64,000 nucleotides of DNA from Clostridia bacterium (GCA_017421045.1 JAFQMC010000017.1:33602-97601); one strand, 5' to 3'. Shown: positions 1 through 10,399, counted from the first letter of the stretch. Numbers and translations are program-made. Notes: a model not told the origin generated them from the letters alone.

Positions 1-1125
1 CTGTTAAGTGACAGCACGATATCTGATAATAAAACGGATAACAGCGCAATACACGAAACAACAAATGAAGAGATGCGCGGAATGTGGGTTTCGTATATCT
101 CTCTTGATATGCAGGGCACAAACAGAAGTTTTGAGAGTTTTAAATCAAAATTTGCTGATATTATATCAACTGCCGAGAGTATGAAATGCAATACTCTGAT
201 AGTACATATCAGACCCTTTTGCGATGCCTTGTACGATTCCTCAATTTTTCCACCATCTCATGTACTTTCAGGAACACAAGGTGTTTACTGCGGTTATGAT
301 GCACTGGAATATATGTGTAAATCCACGCACGACGCAGGACTTAAAATTCACGCGTGGATAAATCCTTACAGAATAGCAAGCGGAAAAACTCCCTCTGCTC
401 TATCCTCGGACAATGTTTTTAGTCAATCTGAAGAGATATGTGTTGAGCTTGAGTCAGGAAAATATCTCTCCCCTGCAAAGAAAGCAGCAAGAAAACTCAT
501 AAAAGACGGAGTAGCGGAAATCGTCAGTAATTATGATGTAGACGGAATTCAGTTTGATGATTACTTCTACCCTGCTGACGGAACAAACTTCGATTATGAT
601 GACTATCTCACATACAGAAAGTCAGTAAAAAACATAACTGAAGTGATGAATTTTTCCGACTGGAGGCTTAGTAATGTAAATCTGCTCATTGCAGAGGTAT
701 ACAAAACAATAAAAGCAATAGACAACTCAGTGCTGTTCGGTATATCTCCTCAAGGAAATATTGAGAACTGTTATTCAATAAGCGCAGATGTAAAAACATG
801 GTGCAAGGCTATTGGTTATGTAGATTATATCTGCCCTCAGATGTATTACTCAATCAATCATCCCGTGGTTAAATTCGAAGATAGCCTCAAGGAATGGAAA
901 AACCTTGAAAGACACGGCAATCTGAAAGTATACATAGGTCTTGGAGTCTACAAAGCTGGTACAGACGCTGACAGCGGAACCTGGCTTACAGAAAGTAACA
1001 TATTATCAAGACAGCTGAAATTACTCAGAAAATACGATTATCACGGATATATGCTGTATGATTACGGCGCCGTTAAAGGCGAAGATGCGCAGGAAGAATT
1101 ATCCGTTTTCAAAAGCACTATCTGA
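1..1125 (+). CDS. GHL10-type (DUF187) glycosyl hydrolase-like protein, 5'-partial
   Basis: The frame is open from the first base, so the gene begins outside the window. The first visible methionine, at base 73, is probably internal. The sequence MWVSYISLD followed by a (beta/alpha)8-like fold matches the GHL10/DUF187 family of putative glycosidases, often secreted and surface-linked. Conserved family segments are visible: HIRPFCDALY, IHAWINPYR, DGIQFDDYFYP (acidic cluster), FGISPQGNIENCY and CPQMYYS. The first 24 visible codons are polar and rich in Ser, Asn and Thr, like a linker that follows a signal or anchor region. Substrate unknown. Its 3' end overlaps the converging mtaB gene by 27 bp. 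Confidence 0.85.
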   Translation: MLSDSTISDNKTDNSAIHETTNEEMRGMWVSYISLDMQGTNRSFESFKSKFADIISTAESMKCNTLIVHIRPFCDALYDSSIFPPSHVLSGTQGVYCGYDALEYMCKSTHDAGLKIHAWINPYRIASGKTPSALSSDNVFSQSEEICVELESGKYLSPAKKAARKLIKDGVAEIVSNYDVDGIQFDDYFYPADGTNFDYDDYLTYRKSVKNITEVMNFSDWRLSNVNLLIAEVYKTIKAIDNSVLFGISPQGNIENCYSISADVKTWCKAIGYVDYICPQMYYSINHPVVKFEDSLKEWKNLERHGNLKVYIGLGVYKAGTDADSGTWLTESNILSRQLKLLRKYDYHGYMLYDYGAVKGEDAQEELSVFKSTI

Positions 1126-2415
1126 GATTATACCAATACATTTGTCGTTTTTTACAGAAGTGATTTTAACGCGTATGCACTGTCCTGATAAATCGAGACC
1201 ATGTGAATCTACCAGTACGGGAGTATAGTTTTTACTGTATCCTTCAAACAAACCTTGCTTGTCAGTTCTCTCAAAGAGAACCTCACAAACAAGACCTATT
1301 TGTGATTTCAGAAATTCATTTCTATTTATTTCTGTTGCCTGAATCATTTTCTTTGCTCGTTTTTCCTTAACAGATTTTTCCAGTTGCTGTGGCATTTTAT
1401 CTGCCACTGTACCACTGCGACGTGAATAAGGAAAAACGTGAACTTTTGAGAATTCTACTTTTTCTACAAAATTCAATGATTCAGCGAATTCTTCATCGTT
1501 TTCTCCGGGAAATCCAACCATGACGTCGGTTGTAATAGCCGGATTTTCAAAATTTCTGCGGATATTCTGAACGATATCATAATATTCTGCAGAATTATAG
1601 TGTCGGTTCATGCGCTTCAATGTAGCGTCGCAACCGCTTTGGAGAGAAAGGTGAAACTGCGGACAAAACTTCTCGCATTCAGCTAAGCGCTTAATCATCT
1701 CGTTATCCAAGAGCTCAGGCTCAAGAGAACCTAACCTGATTCGCTTGATTCTTTCATTTGAAGCAACGACTTCCACAGCATCGCAAAGGTTTTTGTCAAT
1801 GTCGGTTCCGTATTTCGAAAGATTAATGCCGACTAAAACGATTTCAGAATATCCGTTCTGTGCGAGTTTTTCTACTTCCGTAGAAATATCTTCAATGAGC
1901 TTTGAACGCACTCTGCCACGAGCATAGGGTATTATACAGTATGAGCAAAAACGGTCACAGCCATCTTCAATTTTGAGAAAAGCTCTTGTTCTTTCGCTGA
2001 AGTTCTCAACTGAGCACAACTCAAACTCTTCATTTTTTCGATCATGATCGGAGATGTCTATAATCCTTTCCCCTGTCTTTAGATATTCACTGATATATTC
2101 GGGGATACGGGTACGGGTGGTGTTACCAATGACAATATTGCAATCGGAGAAATTATCATATTTCCGCGGAAATGCCTGAGACATACAACCGCACAAAAGT
2201 ATCACTGCATCGGTATTCTCTCTGCGCAGTTTATGAAGAAGCTTACGACATTTAGAATCGCTTACTGCGGTGACAGAACATGAATTGACAATAAATACAT
2301 CGGTATTTTTGTCATCTTCAGAGTAATCATACCCTTCGGCAAGCATCAACTGTTTAATATATTCAGATTCATACTGATTAACTTTACATCCGAAGGAATA
2401 AATTTTAAATTGCAC
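1099..2415 (-). CDS. mtaB: tRNA t6A37 methylthiotransferase MtaB
   Basis: Radical-SAM methylthiotransferase that converts t6A37 to ms2t6A37 in tRNAs decoding ANN codons. The N-terminal UPF0004 domain carries the three Fe-S cysteines (GCKVNQYE, NSCSV, LCGCM). GCKVNQ points to the MtaB/YqeV branch rather than MiaB or RimO. The radical-SAM CxxxCxxC is CDRFCSYC, and a TRAM-like C-terminus follows. I place the start at a GTG (2415) seven bases after AGGAGG; an upstream in-frame methionine would add six residues but lies before the ribosome site. It gives 438 aa, the usual length. It is the last gene of the rpsB-polC cluster, 26 bp after polC. Confidence 0.93.
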   Translation of the reverse strand: MQFKIYSFGCKVNQYESEYIKQLMLAEGYDYSEDDKNTDVFIVNSCSVTAVSDSKCRKLLHKLRRENTDAVILLCGCMSQAFPRKYDNFSDCNIVIGNTTRTRIPEYISEYLKTGERIIDISDHDRKNEEFELCSVENFSERTRAFLKIEDGCDRFCSYCIIPYARGRVRSKLIEDISTEVEKLAQNGYSEIVLVGINLSKYGTDIDKNLCDAVEVVASNERIKRIRLGSLEPELLDNEMIKRLAECEKFCPQFHLSLQSGCDATLKRMNRHYNSAEYYDIVQNIRRNFENPAITTDVMVGFPGENDEEFAESLNFVEKVEFSKVHVFPYSRRSGTVADKMPQQLEKSVKEKRAKKMIQATEINRNEFLKSQIGLVCEVLFERTDKQGLFEGYSKNYTPVLVDSHGLDLSGQCIRVKITSVKNDKCIGIISDSAFENG

Positions 2416-2441
2416 AGAGGCACCTCCTTGCAAGAATTTTA

Positions 2442-5400
2442 TCAGAAGTCACCGAAAAGTGAGATTTGTGAGTTTTCGGGAATACCGTCGAGAGCCCCTA
2501 TTTCTTTGAGAGCTTCAATGACGGCTTTTGTGACTTTTGTTTTTTGCTGCATCTGCTCAATTGAGAAATACTCACCTTGCTTGCCGCACTCAGCAAGAGA
2601 AATGGCGGCGGATTCACCTATGCCCGAGATAGACATAAAGGGAAGCCTTAACTTACCGTCTTCAACAACAAATCGTTTTGCATCGGATTTGTAAATATCA
2701 ATCGGCAGAAGCTCTATGCCTCGGGCGAGCATCTCGTTGATAATCTGCAAAGTTGCAAACTCGGTCTTATCCTTCGCTGTTGCTTCGAAGCCTTTTTGGG
2801 TGATGTAATTCATTTTATTGACGACAGCCTGCTTTCCTTTGATAGCTGTCAGACCGTCAAAATCCTCGCCACGGACAGTGAAATAAGCCGCATAGTATTC
2901 AAGGGGTTTGTGAACCTTGTACCAACCGAGACGAAGGGTAGCAATCATATATGCAGCGGCGTGAGCCTTCGGGAACATGTACTTGATCTTCATGCAGGAA
3001 TCAATGTACCACTCGGGAACATTGTTATCACGCATAGCCTGAATATGCTCCTCGGTGAGCATTTTTGTTGCCTTACCTTTACGGACAATCTCCATGATTT
3101 TGAATGCCATAGAGGGATCAAGCCCCTTATGCATAAGATAAGTCATAATGGAATCTCGTGTTCCGATAACCTCAGAGATTGTGCAGACACCGTCTCTGAT
3201 GAGATCTGCGGCATTTCCTATCCAAACGTCGGTTCCGTGAGACAGACCTGAGATCTGCAGAAGGTCAGAGAATGTCTTAGGTTGTGATTCTACAAGCATC
3301 TGACGAACAAAAGAGGTTCCTACCTCAGGCAGAGAGAACGTTCCCGTCTGAGAATCGATATCCTCAGGTGTTACACCGAGAGCCTCTGTTGACGTAAACA
3401 GAGACATAACCTCGGGGTCACTCATAGGAACCTTCATAACGGGTATGCCTGTAAACTCCTCGAGATAGTGATATATTGTGGGCACATCATGACCAAGCTC
3501 GTCAAGCTTACAAATATTATCGTGAATAGAATGGAAGTCAAAATGAGTTGTAATATTATCAGAGTTTGTGTCGTCAGCAGGATGCTGAACGGGACAGAAA
3601 TCGTATATTTCCATACCCTTCGGCACAACAACCATTCCGCCCGGGTGCTGACCTGTGGTGCGCTTAACACCGGTAAATCCTGAAGCGAGACGCTCTTCTT
3701 CCGCTTTACCGAGGTTAATCTCACGCTCTGCTTCAAACTTCTTAACGTAACCGAAAGCAGTTTTCTCCGCAAGGGTTGAAATAGTGCCTGCTTTGAAAAC
3801 ATTGTCTTTTCCGAACAATTCTTCGGTATATCGATGTGAACTTGACTGGAATTCACCGCTGAAGTTAAGGTCAATATCAGGCACCTTGTCTCCTTTGAAC
3901 CCAAGAAAGGTTTCAAAAGGGATTTCGTGGCCATCACGGTTAAGCTCGGTACCGCATTTAGGACACATTTTTTCCGGCAGGTCGAAGCCTGAGCCGTAAC
4001 TGCCGTCAGTGATAAACTCGCTGTACTTACACTCGGGACAGATGTAGTGTGGTGCAAGAGGATTAACCTCTGAGATACCTGAGATTGTAGCAACAAAGGA
4101 AGAACCTACACTACCTCTCGAACCTACAAGGTATCCGTGAGCCTCAGAGTTTGCAACAAGCTTCTGAGCTGTCATATAAAGCACAGAGTAGCCATATGTA
4201 GTAATAGCGCCCAGCTCTCTGTCAAGGCGTTCTTTGACGATATCGGGCAGAGGGTCGCCGTAAAGCTCTTTTGCGCGAGTCCATACAATGTCCATGAGCT
4301 GTTCTTCTGCGCCATCTATAAAGGGTGGGAAATTTTCCTTGGGGATAGGTCGGATTTTCTCAACCATATCGGCGATTTTGTTTGTGTTCTCTACAACGAT
4401 TTCATAGGCTTTTTCTTCGCCAAGATATGCAAACTCCTGAAGCATCTCAGCGGTTGTTCTGAAATACAGAGGAGCCTGATTATCAACATCGGAGTAGCCC
4501 TGTCCTGCCTGAAGAATACGTCTGTATTCGCTATCGTGAGGATCAAGGAAATGCACGTCACAGGTAGCTACAACGGGGATGTTCAGCTTCTCTCCCAACG
4601 CAACGATTTTTCTGTTGATGTTACGGATATCCTCAAAGCTTTTAACCATTCCTTTAGCAATCATAAATGCATCGTTACCCTCGGGCTGAATCTCGAGATA
4701 GTCATAGTAAGAAGCGATCTCGCAAAGCTCCGACTCAGGCTTTCCTGCTACTATCGCACGGAAAAGCTCTCCTGCTTCACAAGCAGATCCGATGATCAAA
4801 CCTTCTCTGTGTTTGTCGAGAACTGTTCTGAGAATTCTCGGACGCTTATAGAAGGAATGAAGATGTGAATATGAAATGAGTTTGTAAAGGTTCTTAAGAC
4901 CGGTTTTATTCTTAACGAGAATTATCTGGTGGTACGAAGGAAGATCCTTGTACTTACCGCCATAGATACCGCTATTGATTTCAGAGATTGTATTAATTTC
5001 GTAGTCAGTTCTGAGTCGGTCGCAAAGCTGTACGAAGATTTTTGAGAGAATTTCTGCATCGTCGCTTGCTCTGTGGTGATTAAACTCAGGAAGTCTGAGA
5101 TATTTTGCAACTGTATTTAACTTGCAGTTTTCGATATCTTTGAGTATAGTGCGAGACAGAGCCACTGTATCAACAGATGTGAAGGAATATTCTTTACCGC
5201 AGCGCTCACATGCAGCTTTGATGAAGGATGTATCAAAGCGAGCGTTATGCGCAACGAGAACTCTTCCCTGACAAAAATCAAGAAATTTCTCCAGTGCTTC
5301 AGCTTCTTTCGGTGCACCCTTCACCATAGAATCGTCAATGCCTGTAAGCTTTGTTATCTTCTCGGGAATTGCGACTTGCGGGTCAACAAAAGTAGAGAAA

Positions 5401-6788
5401 GAATCCACGGCTTTTCCGTTTTTTACAAGAACAGCACCGATTTCTATTATTCTGTTTTTACTTGCAGATAGTCCTGTGGTCTCCAGATCGAAGCAAACAA
5501 ACTCACCATCAAAGGGCTCGTCCCTATCTCCGTCAACTACATTGACAACATCATTGACAAAATACGCCTCTGTGCCATAGATGACCTTGATTTCCTTACC
5601 CTTATACTCCAGACCCTCACAAGCGTTCATAGCGTCAGGGAAAGCCTGGGCAACACCATGGTCGGTTACGGCAATTGCCGAGTGACCCCAGTCTGATGCA
5701 CGGTTGATGAGATTGCCTGCAGGAGTGAGAGCATCCAGTGCAGACATATTTGTATGCAGGTGTAGCTCTACCCTCTTTTTCGGTGCATTGTCTACAACCT
5801 GATATTTTTCTGCTGTCATTATGGACTTGCAATTAATAACATAAGCCTTCATAAACGGGTCGAACTCATAATCTCCCCGAGCAACAATGGTTTTTCCTTT
5901 AGAAAGTGCAGACAGAGGCTTACACTCAGCTATGGGCGCAAAAACCTTGAGAATAGCCGAGCCAGTATAATCGGTGATGTAAATGGAGATTATGTTTTTA
6001 TCACCTGACTTGGTGACTTTCGTCTCCATGCTGAAGATATCACCCCAGATCGTCACCTTTCCCGAGTCAAAAGACAGAGAGTTAATGCTCTGAGTTTTGC
6101 CTTTAATAATTCTTCCCCACAAAGGTCTTGTTGAACCGGGATAAATGCAGGGATAAAGGTGTTCCCCGCTACGGATTTCGATAGTCCGGGAAGGAGCATC
6201 AGGGGATTTATAGTTGGATTCAGATTCCTCGAAGGCTTCGAGTTCTTTTCTTCTCAATGTCTCTTCATAATGCTTGATGTTCTCAATATACTGGTCATCG
6301 TCAGCATTGATATCGGTAACACCTGAATACTCGATGTTGAAGCTCTTTCCGTATTCACTGTTAATTACATCTCTGAGTTCACGGTCAAAGCCCAGAGAAT
6401 TAAGCGCAGTTTTGCCACCATGATGAAGCTCAACGACAAGAGTATCACCTTTGATAATAACAGTGCTGTCAGAGATAACACCATTCAACGAAGGGATGCG
6501 ACGACGTACTTCTTTTATAACATCATCGTATCTGTCAGCAGAAAACTCTACGTCGGTATATTCAGGATAAATAATGACTTTTTCAAAAGACAGCGCCGAT
6601 CCTGCTATCATTTTTTCAGTGGCGAAAAGCAGGTCTCTCTCTATAACGTCACTAAAGCGTACAGCAATTTCTGCTGTACGCTTTTCTTTATTTATATTAA
6701 TTTTTTCAATTAGTCCCGCAGATACTTTTTCGCTGAAAGAACCTGCATCACTTAAAAATTTCTCAAAACAACTTCCTAATGTATTCAT
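2442..6788 (-). CDS. polC: PolC-type DNA polymerase III alpha subunit
   Basis: Replicative polymerase of Firmicutes with built-in proofreading; works at the fork with the beta clamp. 1448 aa, normal for PolC. Order: N-terminal domain (1-210), OB fold (about 220-330), a PHP domain split by the exonuclease (VELHLHTNMSALD near 335), DEDDh 3'-5' exonuclease (FDLETTGL near 420), then palm, fingers and a C-terminal helix-hairpin-helix tail. The polymerase acidic motif is PDIDLNFSGEF. A zinc-binding segment with CPECKY and CPKCG precedes it, as usual in PolC. It follows ispG by 25 bp and shares its transcript. A second replicase, dnaE, lies 30 kb away. Confidence 0.97.
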   Translation of the reverse strand: MNTLGSCFEKFLSDAGSFSEKVSAGLIEKININKEKRTAEIAVRFSDVIERDLLFATEKMIAGSALSFEKVIIYPEYTDVEFSADRYDDVIKEVRRRIPSLNGVISDSTVIIKGDTLVVELHHGGKTALNSLGFDRELRDVINSEYGKSFNIEYSGVTDINADDDQYIENIKHYEETLRRKELEAFEESESNYKSPDAPSRTIEIRSGEHLYPCIYPGSTRPLWGRIIKGKTQSINSLSFDSGKVTIWGDIFSMETKVTKSGDKNIISIYITDYTGSAILKVFAPIAECKPLSALSKGKTIVARGDYEFDPFMKAYVINCKSIMTAEKYQVVDNAPKKRVELHLHTNMSALDALTPAGNLINRASDWGHSAIAVTDHGVAQAFPDAMNACEGLEYKGKEIKVIYGTEAYFVNDVVNVVDGDRDEPFDGEFVCFDLETTGLSASKNRIIEIGAVLVKNGKAVDSFSTFVDPQVAIPEKITKLTGIDDSMVKGAPKEAEALEKFLDFCQGRVLVAHNARFDTSFIKAACERCGKEYSFTSVDTVALSRTILKDIENCKLNTVAKYLRLPEFNHHRASDDAEILSKIFVQLCDRLRTDYEINTISEINSGIYGGKYKDLPSYHQIILVKNKTGLKNLYKLISYSHLHSFYKRPRILRTVLDKHREGLIIGSACEAGELFRAIVAGKPESELCEIASYYDYLEIQPEGNDAFMIAKGMVKSFEDIRNINRKIVALGEKLNIPVVATCDVHFLDPHDSEYRRILQAGQGYSDVDNQAPLYFRTTAEMLQEFAYLGEEKAYEIVVENTNKIADMVEKIRPIPKENFPPFIDGAEEQLMDIVWTRAKELYGDPLPDIVKERLDRELGAITTYGYSVLYMTAQKLVANSEAHGYLVGSRGSVGSSFVATISGISEVNPLAPHYICPECKYSEFITDGSYGSGFDLPEKMCPKCGTELNRDGHEIPFETFLGFKGDKVPDIDLNFSGEFQSSSHRYTEELFGKDNVFKAGTISTLAEKTAFGYVKKFEAEREINLGKAEEERLASGFTGVKRTTGQHPGGMVVVPKGMEIYDFCPVQHPADDTNSDNITTHFDFHSIHDNICKLDELGHDVPTIYHYLEEFTGIPVMKVPMSDPEVMSLFTSTEALGVTPEDIDSQTGTFSLPEVGTSFVRQMLVESQPKTFSDLLQISGLSHGTDVWIGNAADLIRDGVCTISEVIGTRDSIMTYLMHKGLDPSMAFKIMEIVRKGKATKMLTEEHIQAMRDNNVPEWYIDSCMKIKYMFPKAHAAAYMIATLRLGWYKVHKPLEYYAAYFTVRGEDFDGLTAIKGKQAVVNKMNYITQKGFEATAKDKTEFATLQIINEMLARGIELLPIDIYKSDAKRFVVEDGKLRLPFMSISGIGESAAISLAECGKQGEYFSIEQMQQKTKVTKAVIEALKEIGALDGIPENSQISLFGDF

Positions 6789-6813
6789 TCGATCCTCGAT
6801 ATATCATGTAAAT

Positions 6814-7854
6814 TTATAGCTTCTCAATTTCTTCCAAAAGTGCATCAACAATTTTTTCTTCGGGAACTTTGTACAGTATTTCACCCTTACGGAAAATCAG
6901 ACCGCAACCGTCACCGCCTGCAACACCGATATCGGCCTCTTTAGCCTCGCCGGGACCGTTGACAGCACATCCCATAATAGCAACGGTTATGTCCTTATCA
7001 ACACCCATAAGTCGGGATTGAACAGTATTTGCAAGTCCGATAAGATCGATCTTTGTACGTCCGCATGTAGGGCAAGAGACAAATCGTACTCCTCCGTCTC
7101 TGAGACCGATTGATTTGAGCAGTTCAATTCCTGCAACAACTTCGCGAACAGGGTCGGCTGTAAGCGAAATGCGGATTGTATCGCCTATTCCATGAAGAAG
7201 CAATGAGCCGATTCCTGCAGACGATTTAATTATACCGCTGTATTCTGTGCCTGCTTCGGTAACTCCCAGATGCAGAGGGTAGTCACATCTTTGTGAAGCA
7301 AGCTCGTATGCTTTAACCGTAGTAGGAACTGAAGATGACTTCATGGAAAGGACAATATCGGTGAAATCAAATTTCTCTAATAATGAAGCGTGATAGAGAG
7401 CACTGTCACAAAGAGCCTCTGCAGTAGGATGTCCGTACTTTGCGAGAATTGATTTTTCCAGCGAGCCAGAATTTACGCCGATACGGATGGGCACAGAATG
7501 ATTTCTGCACGCATCAGCAACAGCTTTTACCCTGTCGTCACTGCCGATGTTGCCGGGATTGATGCGTATTTTATCCACTCCAGCTGCAACACACTCAAGT
7601 GCGAGCTTGTAGTCGAAGTGAATATCTGCAACTATTGGTGCAGACACCGCCTCTTTAAGCGCAGGAATCAGTCTGACAGCGTCCTTGTCGGGTACTGCGG
7701 CACGTATTATATCGCAACCGGCTGCCTGCAAATTCTTAGCCTGCTGCACACTGGCTTCGATGTTGTGAGCAGGTGTGTTGAGCATAGACTGGACAGAAAC
7801 CCGTGCTCCTGCACCTATTTCTACATTTCCTGCTTTAACTTTTATTTTAGACAT
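6814..7854 (-). CDS. ispG: 4-hydroxy-3-methylbut-2-enyl diphosphate synthase IspG
   Basis: Fe-S enzyme of the MEP isoprenoid pathway; reduces methylerythritol cyclodiphosphate to HMBPP. 346 aa from the ATG at 7854, which has GAGG six bases upstream. An earlier in-frame start (7899) would overlap rseP and has no better site. The N-terminal TIM barrel carries SVQSMLNTPA. The C-terminal cluster domain shows SCPTCGRTK and GCAVNGPGEAKEADIG, with the cysteines and glutamate that bind [4Fe-4S]. It follows rseP after seven bases. Dxr in the same operon supplies the first committed step of the same pathway, and IspH, encoded in the 47-49 kb fusion gene, performs the next step. Confidence 0.96.
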   Translation of the reverse strand: MSKIKVKAGNVEIGAGARVSVQSMLNTPAHNIEASVQQAKNLQAAGCDIIRAAVPDKDAVRLIPALKEAVSAPIVADIHFDYKLALECVAAGVDKIRINPGNIGSDDRVKAVADACRNHSVPIRIGVNSGSLEKSILAKYGHPTAEALCDSALYHASLLEKFDFTDIVLSMKSSSVPTTVKAYELASQRCDYPLHLGVTEAGTEYSGIIKSSAGIGSLLLHGIGDTIRISLTADPVREVVAGIELLKSIGLRDGGVRFVSCPTCGRTKIDLIGLANTVQSRLMGVDKDITVAIMGCAVNGPGEAKEADIGVAGGDGCGLIFRKGEILYKVPEEKIVDALLEEIEKL

Positions 7855-7861
7855 AATTACC

Positions 7862-9229
7862 TCACACAAAGAGCATCCATACATCCTTGACGGATACAAT
7901 AAGGATAAATATCAAGAGAATTCCAAGACCGATAGCGTTGACGATAGCCTCAACTTTTCTCGGGATGGGACGTCTGAAGATTCCTTCGATAAGAAGGAAC
8001 AAAAAACGTCCGCCATCAAGAGCCGGGAAAGGAAGCATATTGACAACTCCGAGATTCACGGAGATTATCATCATAACATAAACAATGTTGAGCACCGCAT
8101 CGCCAAAGCCTGTTTTAAGACCTTGCTGTGCAACCTCAACAGTTGCGGATGCCGCACCGATAGGACCTGAAACATCTGTGAAGCCAAATTCACCCTTAAC
8201 AAGTCCTATTAATGAATCAACAACCATACGGACAACAGACACTGTCTGGGAACCTGTTTCTTCTAACAACGAGAGAAAAGTTTTATCCTTGGGGTTGGTA
8301 TAAAAATCAATAGACATCTTTGGAGTTGGGTCGTCAGCGGTAGTGTAGGTTCTGAAGTCGACATCTTCGAGGAGAACCTCTTCCCCACTGCGAACAACTT
8401 TAAGATCGGCTCTGAATCGGGGTCTGCTGTCTTTTACTTCGATGGTGGGAACCTCTACGGTTTCAGAGGGGAAATAACTGTAAAGAACCTCTGCTCCCTC
8501 TGAAAGAGCGAGATCTGCTTCTTCTTTTGTATTGGCGGCGTTAACCTTTTCAGCAGCCTGACAGAGATCTGCGTATATCTGTTCATACTCTGCATCTGTG
8601 AAGCTGTCGAAGTTACCTTTTTCGTATTGATCATAGTAGATGTCGGAAAGAGCATTTGTGCAATCCTGCTTGTAAATCTGGAAGCTGTCACCGCTTACAT
8701 CCTGCACTTTGATAGTTGCAAGGGAGTACGAAAGGTCCAGAGAATTGTTAACGGCGTATCCGTCAACGGCAATAATTTTATCTCCCTCTTCAAGTCCGCT
8801 GTTAGCACTATAGGACTGAGGAATAAAGGAATTGACCGTGGTGGAAGAAAAATTCTCCATGGGAAGCAGGAGCACCATCATGAGAATAAGACCCAAAACG
8901 ATGTTCATAACAGCGCCTGCGGCAACAATTATGAGTCGTTTGTAAATCTTTACATTATTGAATGCTCTGGGGTTGTCGCTTTCTTCATCTTCTCCTTCCA
9001 TAGCGCAGTAACCGCCGATTGGAAGAAGTCTGAGTGAATATTTGGTTTCACCCTTTGTAAAAGAAAAGAGCTTGGGTCCCATACCGAGTGCAAACTCGTT
9101 AACCTTTACACCTGAAAGCTTTGCAGTCACAAAGTGGCCGCCTTCGTGAAAAAATATGATAAGTTCAAACAATAGAACTCCGATAATAATCAGAGCCGCA
9201 GTGATCAGAATATTAACGAACACTGTCAA
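7862..9229 (-). CDS. rseP: RseP/RasP family site-2 zinc metalloprotease
   Basis: Intramembrane metalloprotease that cleaves membrane-bound regulators such as anti-sigma factors and spent signal peptides. 455 aa. The zinc motif HExxH reads HEGGH at residues 28-32 in the first membrane helix, and the third-ligand region reads FPALDGGRF near the C-terminus. A PDZ domain occurs around 125-190, followed by a less conserved extracellular insert (about 190-300). The start is TTG at 9229 with GGAG ten bases upstream; a GTG two codons later is an alternative. It lies between dxr and ispG, its common position in Firmicutes. The Gly-Gly inside HExxH is allowed by the family pattern. Confidence 0.94.
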   Translation of the reverse strand: MTVFVNILITAALIIIGVLLFELIIFFHEGGHFVTAKLSGVKVNEFALGMGPKLFSFTKGETKYSLRLLPIGGYCAMEGEDEESDNPRAFNNVKIYKRLIIVAAGAVMNIVLGLILMMVLLLPMENFSSTTVNSFIPQSYSANSGLEEGDKIIAVDGYAVNNSLDLSYSLATIKVQDVSGDSFQIYKQDCTNALSDIYYDQYEKGNFDSFTDAEYEQIYADLCQAAEKVNAANTKEEADLALSEGAEVLYSYFPSETVEVPTIEVKDSRPRFRADLKVVRSGEEVLLEDVDFRTYTTADDPTPKMSIDFYTNPKDKTFLSLLEETGSQTVSVVRMVVDSLIGLVKGEFGFTDVSGPIGAASATVEVAQQGLKTGFGDAVLNIVYVMMIISVNLGVVNMLPFPALDGGRFLFLLIEGIFRRPIPRKVEAIVNAIGLGILLIFILIVSVKDVWMLFV

Positions 9230-9253
9230 ATGTAATCATCTCCGTAGAATTTT

Positions 9254-10399
9254 CTATACCGCAGAAATAACGTATTCTCTTGCGGCACTGTCGGCACAGA
9301 GCACATCATCAAGAGTATTGAGCGGTGTGCTTTTAATATCAGAAACAGCTCCTGAGACCAACTCTCCGATACGCAGGAAAGGAATCTTTCCTTCTCTGAA
9401 TAAAGCGTTTGCAGCTTCGTTTGCACCATTAGCAATGGCGGGTGAAGTTCCGCCTATGGAAAGAGCAGTTTTGCACGCTGTGAGACATTCAAAAGTCTCA
9501 TAGTCGGGTTTATCAAAGGTGAGAGTTGCTACCGAAGCAAGGTCTAATTCCTTAGCAGGAGAAGGTACTCTGTCGGGATAAGTCAATGCATACTGTATAG
9601 GAATACGCATATCAGGCTCTCCCAGCTGTGCAAGTACGGAATTATCAACAAACTCTATGAGAGAGTGTATAATACTCTGACGATGAACAACAACGTCGAT
9701 ATTGTCAGCGGTAACGTCAAAGAGCCATCTCGCTTCGATTATCTCAAGGCCCTTATTCATCATAGATGCGGAGTCAACGGTAATCTTTGCACCCATACTC
9801 CAATTCGGATGAGCGAGAGCCTCGGCAACAGTGACATTCTGAAGCTCTTCCCTCTTCTTGCCAAAGAAGGGACCGCCCGAAGCTGTCAGGATAAGTTTCT
9901 TAAGGTACTTTTTCTCAGGGCATCCCTGCAAGCACTGAAATATAGCACTGTGCTCGCTGTCAACCGGCAGAAGAGAAATTCCCGCTTCCTTGACAGAATT
10001 CATAACAAGCTCTCCGCCTGCAACAAGCGTCTCTTTATTTGCAAGGGCAATATTCTTCCTTGCCTTGCAAGCCGCCAGAGTAGGCTCGAGTCCTACCATT
10101 CCCACAAGCGAATTCAGGACTGTATCTGCTTCCTCAGCAGATGCTGCTTCAATGAGACCTGACATACCAAAGAGAACTTTGGTATCAGTATCAGCCAAGC
10201 GCAACTTAAGATCTGCTGCAGCTGACTCATCATACATAACAGCAAGCCTCGGCCTGAACTGCCTTACCTGCTCTTCAAGAAGTTTTACGTTTTTGTGAGC
10301 GGTAAGAGCACATATATTTAAATTATATTTATTAGCTACATCAAGTGTCTGGGTACCGATAGAACCGGTGGAACCCAGAACGGATAAACATTCAGTCAT
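9254..10399 (-). CDS. dxr: 1-deoxy-D-xylulose 5-phosphate reductoisomerase
   Basis: Second MEP-pathway enzyme; isomerises and reduces DXP to MEP with NADPH and a divalent metal. 381 aa, typical. The Rossmann motif GSTGSIGTQTLDV is at the N-terminus. The metal-site acidic residues lie in PVDSEHSAIFQCL, and SASMMNKGLEIIEARWLF and HRQSIIHSL follow. The C-terminal helical domain ends normally. The Shine-Dalgarno is weak (AAGG about 12 bases before the ATG). It sits between cdsA and rseP and is transcribed with them. Confidence 0.96.
   Translation of the reverse strand: MTECLSVLGSTGSIGTQTLDVANKYNLNICALTAHKNVKLLEEQVRQFRPRLAVMYDESAAADLKLRLADTDTKVLFGMSGLIEAASAEEADTVLNSLVGMVGLEPTLAACKARKNIALANKETLVAGGELVMNSVKEAGISLLPVDSEHSAIFQCLQGCPEKKYLKKLILTASGGPFFGKKREELQNVTVAEALAHPNWSMGAKITVDSASMMNKGLEIIEARWLFDVTADNIDVVVHRQSIIHSLIEFVDNSVLAQLGEPDMRIPIQYALTYPDRVPSPAKELDLASVATLTFDKPDYETFECLTACKTALSIGGTSPAIANGANEAANALFREGKIPFLRIGELVSGAVSDIKSTPLNTLDDVLCADSAAREYVISAV

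Noticed and set aside
4137-4868. 243-codon plus-strand frame, and a 220-codon minus-strand frame at 3434-4096
   Set aside because: Both are shadows within polC with no domain or ribosome site.
2442-6788. PolC frame as a possible pseudogene because many overlapping frames exist
   Set aside because: The 1448-codon frame is intact with all catalytic motifs; the others are shadows.
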